Of a stretch of 42,751 nucleotides of DNA, positions 30,707 to 36,938 are shown piece after piece. Positions within the stretch are counted from its first letter, which is position 1, and every line of letters begins with the position of its first letter. The stretch comes from Elusimicrobiota bacterium (GTDB lineage: Bacteria > Elusimicrobiota > Elusimicrobia > UBA1565 > UBA9628). Below the pieces are notes generated by a model. It ran no database searches. It was not told where the DNA came from and was given only the letters and a program-made list of their open reading frames with translations. The stretch spans positions 1 to 42,751 of the forward strand of contig DAIDHI010000028.1 in assembly GCA_027452025.1 (NCBI GenBank), given 5' to 3'. The translations under genes and the position numbers were made by a program.

Positions 30707-30910
30707 ATGGCCAACAAAGAGAGTTGGGAAAACGACGCCGGTCGCACCAGCCGTATCCGCAAATCGATGCGCCATTGGCGCCTCATGGACGAGGCGGGCA
30801 GCCGCCTGGGCCGGGGCCTGGGCCGGCGCGAGCTCATCGCGCGCGTGGCCATGGAGACCGGCGTGTCGCAGCGGGAAGTCGAATCCGCCGTGCGCCGGGA
30901 GGCCGTCTAA
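30707..30910 (+). CDS. Small conserved-looking hypothetical protein
   Basis: A 67-residue basic protein starting MANKESWENDAGRTSRIRKS. The second half (GRRELIARVAMETGVSQREV) looks like a helix-turn-helix-like or winged fragment. A ribosome site GGGGAG lies just upstream and a -10-like TACCAT further up. It ends one base before the RRM gene's ATG, so the two are probably co-transcribed. An upstream-extended frame to 30431 is a shadow of the DUF3175 gene. Confidence 0.65.
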   Translation: MANKESWENDAGRTSRIRKSMRHWRLMDEAGSRLGRGLGRRELIARVAMETGVSQREVESAVRREAV

Positions 30911-30911
30911 A

Positions 30912-31517
30912 ATGGGCCTGACGACGCTCTTCATCAAGGGCCTGCCCTGGGAGACCACGGCCGCCGACCTGGAGAAGATGTTCGGCGCCTGCGGCAAGGT
31001 GGTCAGCGCGAAGGTCCTCACCGAGCGCGACACCGGCCGCTCGCGCGGCATGGGCTTTGTGGAAATGGGCTCCGACGAGGCCGCGCAGATGGCCCTGCGC
31101 AAGCTCGACGGGGCCACCATCGGCTCGCGCTGGATCTCCGTCACCGTGGCCCGCCCCAAGGAGGACGCGCCCGCACGCGAACCCTCTCGCAGGCACCCCG
31201 AGGGCATCCCGCCGGGGGGCGTCGAGCGCAGGAGCGGGCGCGACCGCCGGCAGGGCTGGGGCCCGGTCGGCGAGCGCCGGGAGGGCTCCTTCGAAAGAAA
31301 GCCCTTCGAGCGCAAGCCCTGGGACAGGAAGCCGGGCTTCGGCCCCAAGAAATTCGGCGACAAGAAGCCCTGGGACAAGAAGTCGGGCTTCGGTCCCAAG
31401 AAGTTCGGCGACAAGAAGCCCTGGGACAAGAAGCCGGGCTTCGGCGGCAAGCCGGACTTCGGCGGCAAGCCTCGCTTCGGCGGCCCGCGCCGGCCGCGCA
31501 CGCCCCGCCCGCACTAA
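30912..31517 (+). CDS. RRM RNA-binding protein with repeat-rich basic tail
   Basis: A 201-residue protein. Residues 3-82 form an RNA recognition motif with RNP2 (LFIKGLP, 6-12) and RNP1 (RSRGMGFVEM, about 44-53). The rest is a disordered Arg/Lys/Gly/Phe tail containing a 17-residue repeat, WDKKPGFGPKKFGDKKP, present twice plus a partial third copy, followed by short GFGGKP units. Single-RRM proteins with Gly-rich tails occur in cyanobacteria and other groups and are often cold-induced RNA chaperones. The stop shares bases with the stop of the convergent alcohol dehydrogenase (CTAA). Confidence 0.9.
   Translation: MGLTTLFIKGLPWETTAADLEKMFGACGKVVSAKVLTERDTGRSRGMGFVEMGSDEAAQMALRKLDGATIGSRWISVTVARPKEDAPAREPSRRHPEGIPPGGVERRSGRDRRQGWGPVGERREGSFERKPFERKPWDRKPGFGPKKFGDKKPWDKKSGFGPKKFGDKKPWDKKPGFGGKPDFGGKPRFGGPRRPRTPRPH
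31320..31442 (+). repeat. 51-bp in-frame tandem repeat in the RRM gene
   Basis: Two 51-bp units (31320-31370 and 31371-31421) differ at only a few positions, and a truncated third unit begins at 31422. The unit length is 17 codons, so copy number can change without breaking the frame. The repeat encodes alternating aromatic/glycine and lysine-rich blocks. Confidence 0.85.
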
Positions 31518-32653
31518 GCTCCGGGGGCTTCGAGCTCCACCTTGATCCAGCCGGCCTCGCGCCGGTCGAAGGCCTCGTAGGCCTCGACGGCGGATGCCAG
31601 GGGCTTTTTCTGCGTCAGGATCTCCAGCGGGTCGACGGTCCCGGAGGCCACCAACTCGATCAACCGCTCCACGTAGCGCCGGTGGTTGCAGTTGCCCATC
31701 TTGATCGTCAGGTTCTTCTCCATGGCCGCGCCGATGGGAAAGTCCCGCGCCGTCCCGGGGTAGACTCCGATGATCGAGAACGTCCCGGCCTTGGCCACGC
31801 TCTTGACCGCCCAGTCGAAGACCTGCGAGGGCCCGTGGCCGGGCTCCCAGTGCTTGGGCCGTCCGGGGCTCGGATGCTCGGCGTCGACGCCCACTGCGTC
31901 TATGACGCGGTCCGGCCCGATGCCGCCGGTGAGCTTTTGCAGCGCCTCCACCGGGTCTTCGCGGTCGAAGTCGATGGTCTCGGCGCCGAGGTCGCGCGCC
32001 TTGGAGAGGCGGTCGGCCAGGCGGTCGACGGCGAAAAGGCGCCCCGCCCCCAGGAGCTTGGCGCTCAGGATCGAAAAGAGCCCGACGGGCCCGCAGCCGA
32101 AGACCGCGACCAGGTTGCCGGCCTTGATCTCGGCGTTTTTGGCGGCCATGAAGCCCGTCGGAAAAATATCGGAGAGCAGGATGGCCTGGTCGTCGCTGAC
32201 CTCCTCGGGAAGCCTGACCATGTTCACGTTGGCGAAGGGCACGCGCACCTTCTCGGCCTGCATGCCGTCGAAGGGTCCCGAGGACTGCGGCCCTCCGAAG
32301 AAGGCCGTGCCCGCCCGCGCGCCGTGCGGGTTGGCGTTGTCGCACTGGGAGAACTCCCCGGCGCGGCAATAGGGGCAGGAGCCGCAGGCGATCGTGGACG
32401 TGATCACGACGCGGTCGCCCACGCTGAAGTTGCGCACCGCCGCGCCCAATTCCTCCACCACGCCCACGCCCTCGTGGCCGAGGATCGTCCCTTCCTTCAT
32501 CCCCGTCACCGTCCCGCGCACCATGTGCAGGTCCGTGCCGCAGATGGCGCTCTTGGTCAGGCGCACGATCGCGTCCGAAGTCTTCTTGAGCTTGGGCTCG
32601 GCGACGTCATCGAGGCGTATGTCTCCGACCTTGTGAAAGACGAGTGCCTTCAT
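31514..32653 (-). CDS. Zinc-dependent alcohol dehydrogenase (MDR family)
   Basis: A 379-residue medium-chain dehydrogenase. The catalytic zinc site includes CGTDLHM and GHEGVGVVEE, and the structural zinc site is C-G-S-C-P-Y-C-R-A-G-E-F-S-Q-C (four Cys with 2-2-7 spacing). The NAD(P) fold shows VAVFGCGPVGLFSI. The layout resembles glutathione-independent formaldehyde dehydrogenases and other Zn alcohol dehydrogenases. A strong ribosome site (AGGAGG) lies before ATG 32653. Likely role: oxidation of an alcohol or aldehyde adduct; substrate unknown. Confidence 0.93.
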   Translation of the reverse strand: MKALVFHKVGDIRLDDVAEPKLKKTSDAIVRLTKSAICGTDLHMVRGTVTGMKEGTILGHEGVGVVEELGAAVRNFSVGDRVVITSTIACGSCPYCRAGEFSQCDNANPHGARAGTAFFGGPQSSGPFDGMQAEKVRVPFANVNMVRLPEEVSDDQAILLSDIFPTGFMAAKNAEIKAGNLVAVFGCGPVGLFSILSAKLLGAGRLFAVDRLADRLSKARDLGAETIDFDREDPVEALQKLTGGIGPDRVIDAVGVDAEHPSPGRPKHWEPGHGPSQVFDWAVKSVAKAGTFSIIGVYPGTARDFPIGAAMEKNLTIKMGNCNHRRYVERLIELVASGTVDPLEILTQKKPLASAVEAYEAFDRREAGWIKVELEAPGA

Positions 32654-32773
32654 AGCTCGCTCCTCCTATTCCAAGGATACCGCCGGCGGCCGTTGCGGCG
32701 TCGCGACGGCGAGGCGACGATTTCGTCCGGCGCCGCCGTCGCGCGGGTTTGACGCCGCCGTCGCGCCGCGCAG

Positions 32774-32812
32774 ACAAGCGCTTGTTATGATGCCGGTCCC
32801 TGAGGAGGGACC
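32774..32812 (+). promoter_or_regulatory. Palindrome and ribosome-site hairpin before the ferritin-like gene
   Basis: ACAAGCGCTTGT (32774-32785) is a perfect palindrome abutting a -10-like TATGAT (32786-32791). Just downstream GGTCCC (32795-32800) pairs perfectly with GGGACC (32807-32812), burying the Shine-Dalgarno GGAGGG (32804-32809). Further up, the 14-bp direct repeat CGCCGCCGTCGCGC occurs at 32731-32744 and 32753-32766. This looks like an operator plus translational control, by inspection only. Confidence 0.4.
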
Positions 32813-32814
32813 AC

Positions 32815-33480
32815 ATGAACCGCGAGAATCTGGAAGAGCTGCTCTATCAGACGCTGGAAGTCGAGCAGGGAGGCGTGAAGGTCTACCAGGCGGCGCTGTC
32901 CTGCGCGCTCGACCCGGACTTGAAGCAAGAGTGGGAGACGTTCCACCAGCAGACGCGGGAGCACGTGGAGATCCTGGGCGACCTGTTCCAGGTTTTCAAG
33001 CTCGACGAGTCGCATGAGACGCCGGGGCGCAAGATCGTCCAGCTCAAGGCGCAGGCCCTGGTCGCGGCCATCGAGGAGGCCCGCTCCTCGGGCAGGCTCG
33101 AGGAGGCTCAGATCGTCGCCGCCGAGTGCGTCGTCGACGCCGAGACCAAGGACCACATGTGCTGGGAGCTGCTCCACGAGTGCGTCGAGGAGCTTTCGGG
33201 CGAGGAGCGCTCCTCCTTGAAGAAGGCCGTGGACAAGATCGAGCTCGAGGAAGACGAGCACCTTTTTCGCACGCGCGGCTGGGCGCGCGAGCTGGCGATC
33301 CAGCAGCTCGGCATGCCGGCCGTCATCCCGCCTCCCGAGGACCGCGAGCAGGTGGAATCCGAGGCCGAGGCGGTCAAGGCCAAGCAGCGGCGCGCGCGGA
33401 TGGTCGGCCGCCGCGGGCCTTCCGGCGCGGGCGCCGTCAAGCGGGCCGTCAGAGGGGTCGGGCGAGCGGCGAAGCGCTGA
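32815..33480 (+). CDS. Ferritin-like four-helix protein
   Basis: A 221-residue protein, helical throughout, with Glu/His pairs spaced as in ferritin-like diiron proteins: VEQGGVKVYQAAL, TREHVEILGDL, EDEHLFRTRGW, plus HECVEELSGEE. It resembles the DUF892 or stand-alone ferritin-like families. The last 45 residues are a basic Arg/Lys/Ala/Gly tail that may bind DNA. The start ATG lies behind a strong ribosome site held in a hairpin. A role in iron or oxidative stress handling is inference from the fold. Confidence 0.75.
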   Translation: MNRENLEELLYQTLEVEQGGVKVYQAALSCALDPDLKQEWETFHQQTREHVEILGDLFQVFKLDESHETPGRKIVQLKAQALVAAIEEARSSGRLEEAQIVAAECVVDAETKDHMCWELLHECVEELSGEERSSLKKAVDKIELEEDEHLFRTRGWARELAIQQLGMPAVIPPPEDREQVESEAEAVKAKQRRARMVGRRGPSGAGAVKRAVRGVGRAAKR

Positions 33481-33501
33481 AGGCGGCGTGCGAACGGCCC
33501 G

Positions 33502-33955
33502 CTAGGGCTGCGTCCGGCCCGGCGAAAACGTTCCCTTGAGCCGCCCGAGGTGGTGCTTGACCCGCGGGGCCATCCGCTCGTCGCTCTCGAAGGCCGCGCT
33601 CAAGTCGAACTTGAGCCTGCCGTCGACGATGTCGCCGGCGCCCCGATGCCGAGCAGGTTCTTGAGCTCGAGCAGTTCCACGCCGTAGAGATGCGGCAGGA
33701 CCGAGCCGGTGACGAGCACGTCATAGCCGCCGAAGGCCGCCTCGACGAGAGCCTCGAGGCCGTCGCCGACGGTCGCGACCTCGCAGCCCAGCGGCCCGAG
33801 GGCCGCTGCTCGAGCAGCCGGACCTCGTCGGCCGTGAAGGCGTGGGGCGCCCTATCGAGCTCGGGGCTCATGCGGTGCAGGATCGGCTCGACGGCGGCGA
33901 ACCACTCCGAAAGCAGGATCTGCCGGGCGCCCAGCGCGCGGCCTCGAGGGGGACG
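33502..33955 (-). pseudogene. Decayed receiver-domain (response regulator-like) gene
   Basis: Reading the minus strand, three coherent pieces lie in different frames: HRMSPELDRAPHAFTADEVR (to about 33810), then GPLGCEVATVGDGLEALVEA with GGYDVLVTGSVLPHLYGVEL (to about 33645), then DIVDGRLKFDLSAAFESDER with KHHLGRLKGTFSPGRTQP ending at 33502. The middle piece resembles a receiver domain (GCEVATVGDG.EAL and YDVLVTGSVLP), though the phospho-Asp position reads Thr/Gly. At least two frameshifts separate the pieces, and no good start is seen. It fills the stretch between the ferritin-like gene and the marR promoter. Confidence 0.55.
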
Positions 33956-34012
33956 TTAGTTTAGCAGGCGAAGGCCGGAGGCGCCAGGCGCGCGCCTCCG
34001 GACGAATGCCGT

Positions 34013-34053
34013 TTGACATCGCCGCCCCGTGCTGATATACTTCGATTATCGAA
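34013..34053 (+). promoter_or_regulatory. marR promoter with overlapping operator
   Basis: TTGACA (34013-34018), a 17-nt spacer and TATACT (34036-34041) form a near-perfect promoter. The 13-bp inverted repeat TTCGAT-T-ATCGAA (34041-34053) starts at the last base of the -10 box, the place where an autorepressor would sit. The GTG start is 18 nt further on. Confidence 0.75.
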
Positions 34054-34071
34054 ATATTATCCATAGACCCC

Positions 34072-34524
34072 GTGAAAACCCTTGAAGACAAGGCGCGGCG
34101 GCTGGTGGAATCGCTCCAGACCATCCTGGACGACCTCCACGGCATGGAAAAGAAAACCGCGGCGGCGCACGCCGAATTGAGCTGGCAGGAACTTCGGGCC
34201 CTGCACGCCGTGGGGCGCGGCGAGTGCTGCCCGATGCGGCGTCTCGCCGACACGATCTGCCTCTCCTTGAGCAGCGCCACGGGCATCATCGACCGTCTGG
34301 TCTCCAAGAAGCTGGTGCGACGAGACCGCGCCGCGGGCGACCGCCGCGTCGTGGAGGTCGCCCTGACCGACGCCGGCCGCGCCCTCAACGAGCGCGCCAT
34401 CGGCGGCGCCGCGGGCTACGCGCGCGGCCTGCTCGACACCCTGGCGTCGCGCGAGCAGGACGAGCTTTTGGCCCTGCTCTCCAAGGTCGCCGAGCGCATC
34501 GAGGAGAAGCGTCGGGAGGGGTGA
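34072..34524 (+). CDS. MarR family transcriptional regulator
   Basis: A 150-residue winged-helix regulator: MRRLADTICLSLSSATGIID is the recognition helix region, and LVRRDRAAGDRRVVEVALTD the wing with the conserved D-R-R. The flanking helices form the dimer. MarR proteins usually repress their own gene and neighbours, and release DNA on ligand or oxidation. Two cysteines (GECCPM) before the recognition helix could sense metals or oxidants. GTG 34072 is the start. The inverted repeat in its promoter recurs before the next gene, so both are likely targets. Confidence 0.92.
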   Translation: MKTLEDKARRLVESLQTILDDLHGMEKKTAAAHAELSWQELRALHAVGRGECCPMRRLADTICLSLSSATGIIDRLVSKKLVRRDRAAGDRRVVEVALTDAGRALNERAIGGAAGYARGLLDTLASREQDELLALLSKVAERIEEKRREG

Positions 34525-34544
34525 GATTTTTTTGCCGTTGATAG

Positions 34545-34557
34545 TTCGTAAATCGAA
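34545..34557 (+). promoter_or_regulatory. Second MarR-type operator
   Basis: TTCGTAAATCGAA matches TTCGATTATCGAA of the marR promoter at 10 of 13 positions and keeps the TTCG/CGAA ends. It lies between marR and the Cys-rich small protein gene, 23 nt before its ATG. Confidence 0.6.
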
Positions 34558-34579
34558 ACATTCGGAAGGAGAAATAATC

Positions 34580-34753
34580 ATGGACAATCAGGAAACCAAG
34601 GACGGGAAGAGCTGCTGCGGGAAGGGCCATTGCTGCGGGGGCAAGGCCCTGGTCGTCCTCGCCCTTCTCGGCGTCGGCGCGCTCGGCGGCTACCTCGTCG
34701 CTCACCGCGGCGCGGCGGCGGCCGCTCCGGCCGTTCAGACGCCCGCGAAGTAA
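34580..34753 (+). CDS. Tiny Cys-rich single-pass membrane protein
   Basis: A 57-residue protein: charged N-terminus, the cysteine cluster SCCGKGHCCGG (12-22), one membrane helix (about 24-42, LVVLALLGVGALGGYLVAH) and a short Ala/Pro tail. The ribosome site GGAAGGAG lies 8 nt upstream. Paired CC motifs with a His suggest metal or thiol chemistry on the cytoplasmic face. It follows marR and a matching operator, so it is probably controlled by it. No family recognised. Confidence 0.75.
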   Translation: MDNQETKDGKSCCGKGHCCGGKALVVLALLGVGALGGYLVAHRGAAAAAPAVQTPAK

Positions 34754-34888
34754 GACGTTCGCGGCGAGCGGCGGGCCTCCGGCGTCACGCGCGCCGGGGG
34801 TCTTGCCGCGCCCGCGGCCACGCGCCGCAAGAGGTCCATTATAACCTCGACCTTTCGATTCCAACAAGGGCCCAAGGGCCGACCGCGG

Positions 34889-34917
34889 TTGTAACGACCG
34901 GGTATCCTTTATATCCT
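34889..34917 (+). promoter_or_regulatory. Promoter of the MazG-like gene
   Basis: TTGTAA (34889-34894), a 17-nt spacer and TATCCT (34912-34917). The ATG follows after 6 nt (34924), so the predicted transcript would begin at or next to the start codon. A second TATCCT lies at 34903-34908. Confidence 0.6.
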
Positions 34918-34923
34918 TGCTCC

Positions 34924-35274
34924 ATGCCCAATGACCTGGCCGCCTTGAAGAAGCTCATCCTGCGCTTCGTGCGGGAGCGCGATTGGGAGCAGTTCCACAC
35001 GCCGAAGAACCTCGCGATGGCGATGTCGGTGGAAGCGTCGGAGGTGGTGGAGTTGTTTCAGTGGCTGACGCCGGCGCAGAGCGCGAAGCTCGGCCCGGAG
35101 CTCAAGGAGCAGGTCGCCGATGAGTTGGCTGATACGTTCGTGTATTTGCTCAGGCTGGCGCACGTCTGCGACATCGATCTCGTCGAGGCCGCGTTTCGCA
35201 AGATGAAGAAGAACGCGGCGAAGTATCCGGTGGAGAAGGCGCGGGGACGGATGGCGAAGTATCACGCGCTTTAG
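34924..35274 (+). CDS. MazG-type nucleotide pyrophosphohydrolase
   Basis: A 116-residue all-helical protein of the MazG/RS21-C6 group, which hydrolyses (d)NTPs to the monophosphate and pyrophosphate. The metal-binding ExxE...ExxD pattern is visible as VEASEVVELFQWL and VADELADTFVYLL. RFVRERDWEQFHTPKNLAMA opens the domain as in the RS21-C6 (dCTPase) branch. It acts in the cytoplasm as a nucleotide-pool cleaner. It has its own leaderless-type promoter. Confidence 0.9.
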   Translation: MPNDLAALKKLILRFVRERDWEQFHTPKNLAMAMSVEASEVVELFQWLTPAQSAKLGPELKEQVADELADTFVYLLRLAHVCDIDLVEAAFRKMKKNAAKYPVEKARGRMAKYHAL

Positions 35275-35311
35275 CTGGCCGATCCTTCGGCCACGAATCC
35301 GCGAAGCTGTT

Positions 35312-35750
35312 CTAGGTTAGAACAGGGATTCCGATGCTCTTGAGATAAGAAAATGTCGGGTCGTAGAAGCGAGGGTCCCTGGTCGGGTCCTCACTAGCAC
35401 CTTCCGGCACGACTATGATCATCCCTTGGCGAGCTCGGGTCAGCAAGACGCGGTAGGCGTTCTTTAGGTAGCTCTTTCGGGCTGGCGACGTTATCGATTC
35501 GGCAGCCCATGCGGGGAATGGAATATTCGAAGTAGATGGCACCGTCCCGAGGGGCTAGGGCCTCCTTTAATATCCTGATTTGCTCTTGCCAAGCGAATAC
35601 CTGCGCCTGTTCAACCGCGAACTCGCTATTCTGCGACAGAACGCCGATGATGGATTCCGGAGCCGAGTTTAGGAAGGACCTAATGGAACTGGAATAATAG
35701 GCTCGCCGCATGGAATTGCCTGCCTGAGATTCTAGCAGCAGTTCTGCCAT
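35312..35750 (-). pseudogene. DUF2075 helicase gene with large internal deletion
   Basis: The first frame (from 35750) reads [40 protein letters not shown] and [19 protein letters not shown], matching the N-terminus of DUF2075 (Schlafen-associated) ATPases. At about 35485 the sequence jumps, in another frame, to [20 protein letters not shown] and FYDPTFSYLKSIGIPVL, the C-terminus of the same family. The ATPase core, several hundred residues, is gone. The region is visibly less GC-rich than its surroundings, consistent with a horizontally acquired gene that decayed. Confidence 0.75.
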
Positions 35751-35800
35751 CTGTCACGGCATTGGCGCCAGGAGCGGGGTCCTGGCTGCGGTGCGATCCT

Positions 35801-36139
35801 TTATCTCTCGCCGCTCAAAAGATACGCGATGCAGCGCTTGAGCTGCAGCATCTCCCAGGGCTTGGCGCCGCCCGCCCGCATCGTGCGAAACAACACGGGC
35901 AGGCTGTCGTTGCGGGAGTGCTCGCGCACGGCCTTGTGGATCGCCAAGCTCCCGTCGTTCTCATCGTTGAGGTCCAAGATGAGCAGGCGCGGCGACGACT
36001 CGTCGATGCGGGCCACCACGTCCTTGCCGTCGGCCAGGCACACGACATCGTAGTCTTTCCCCAGCGCGGCCGAGAGTCGGGCGCGGGCCGTTCCGTCGTC
36101 GTCGACGATGATCAGGCAGGGTTTGGGTTGGTCTGTCAT
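35801..36139 (-). CDS. Single-domain response regulator
   Basis: A 112-residue stand-alone receiver: CLIIVDDDGTARARL supplies the acidic pocket (D13-D15), LLILDLNDENDG the phospho-acceptor (about D56), and LFRT the switch Thr; AKPWEML holds the Lys-Pro. It has no output domain, so it is probably a phosphorelay or motor-type messenger, like CheY or Spo0F. No histidine kinase is adjacent. It lies between the decayed DUF2075 gene and the toxin-antitoxin pair. Confidence 0.85.
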   Translation of the reverse strand: MTDQPKPCLIIVDDDGTARARLSAALGKDYDVVCLADGKDVVARIDESSPRLLILDLNDENDGSLAIHKAVREHSRNDSLPVLFRTMRAGGAKPWEMLQLKRCIAYLLSGER

Positions 36140-36236
36140 GGGAGTCCCCTCACAATACCAGTTATTTCGCCATAATCGGGCCTCTCTCCGTCGCGCGCGC
36201 CACCGATCGCCTTCAACTCGCCTAGACTCGGGCCGG

Positions 36237-36572
36237 ATGCTCGCCCGGGACTATTATGAGGCGCTGAGCGAGACGGACCAGGACCGATTCGACGATATGA
36301 TTCGATACTTCTGCGAAACGAAGCCGGGATCCTTGCTCCCGAAGACGCTTTGTCGAATCGAGGACCAACCTAACCGGATTTATGCTCTCAAGCCGCGCGA
36401 CGAGCGATTCTTCAGCTTCACGACGGCGGGATCCAAGGTCATCGTCACGAACGCCTGTCACAAGCACTCCCAGCAGATGACCAGGGCAGACCTCGAGCGC
36501 CTAAGGTTCGCCGTGCGCTGTAAGAACGACTATCTTGCGCGCGTCAAAGGAGGGACCTGCTATGAAGACTAA
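36237..36572 (+). CDS. HigB/RelE-like toxin (Gp49 family)
   Basis: A 111-residue protein. The core strands IEDQPNRIYALKPRDERFFS and SKVIVTNACHKHSQQMTRAD match the phage-derived Gp49/HigB type, where the usual reading is IYAIKPKQHRFL and VIVTHGFRKKTQKTP. Such toxins cut mRNA on the ribosome. The start is ATG 36237; TAGACT (36223-36228) ends 8 nt before it, giving a near-leaderless mRNA. Toxin-first order with the antitoxin overlapping by 11 nt is typical of higBA. Base composition is less GC-rich than flanking genes. Confidence 0.82.
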   Translation: MLARDYYEALSETDQDRFDDMIRYFCETKPGSLLPKTLCRIEDQPNRIYALKPRDERFFSFTTAGSKVIVTNACHKHSQQMTRADLERLRFAVRCKNDYLARVKGGTCYED

Positions 36573-36897
36573 GGCCAGGGGCCTGCTCGCCCGAAAGATG
36601 GACGACGCCGCCTACCGCAAGCGTCACGAGGAGAGCTGCGAGCTCTTCAAGCTGAAAGTGCAGATGCTCAACGCACTCGAAAGAAAGCGCTGGACCTATT
36701 CCGACTTGGCGAAGGTCATGGGAACGCAGAAGAGCGCAATCTCGCGGGACCTGAAGGGCCACGGCCTTCAGAGGGCGTCCATGGATCGGATCGCAAGGAT
36801 GGCTGACGCCCTCGGGCTTCGATTCGTCGCCTTCTGCATTCCCGAAGGCAAAGCATCCCGGGCCCTGCCGCTCATCCGGAAGCTCGCGACTGCCTAG
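36562..36897 (+). CDS. HigA-like XRE-family antitoxin
   Basis: A 111-residue protein with a Cro/C1-type helix-turn-helix in its second half (WTYSDLAKVMGTQKSAISRD, then MDRIARMADALGLRF). It should bind the toxin and repress the operon. Start ATG 36562 follows AAAGGAGGGACC, a strong ribosome site located inside the toxin's 3' end, so antitoxin synthesis is independently strong. An in-frame upstream extension to 36535 is not needed. Confidence 0.85.
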   Translation: MKTKARGLLARKMDDAAYRKRHEESCELFKLKVQMLNALERKRWTYSDLAKVMGTQKSAISRDLKGHGLQRASMDRIARMADALGLRFVAFCIPEGKASRALPLIRKLATA

Positions 36898-36924
36898 AGG
36901 GTCGACGCCCGAGACAAAACCCGC

Positions 36925-36930
36925 TATAAT
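36925..36930 (+). promoter_or_regulatory. Consensus -10 box of pfaD
   Basis: A perfect TATAAT ending 8 nt before the GTG start at 36939. At the matching -35 distance lies TCGACG (36902-36907, 17-nt spacing), four of six matches to TTGACA. It suggests a leaderless or near-leaderless mRNA. Confidence 0.55.
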
Positions 36931-36938
36931 CGCCCTCC

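Noticed and set aside
32731..32766. Repeated CGCCGCCGTCGCGC as a mini-CRISPR or mobile element end
   Set aside because: Only two 14-bp copies in GC-rich intergenic DNA; at most an operator pair or chance.
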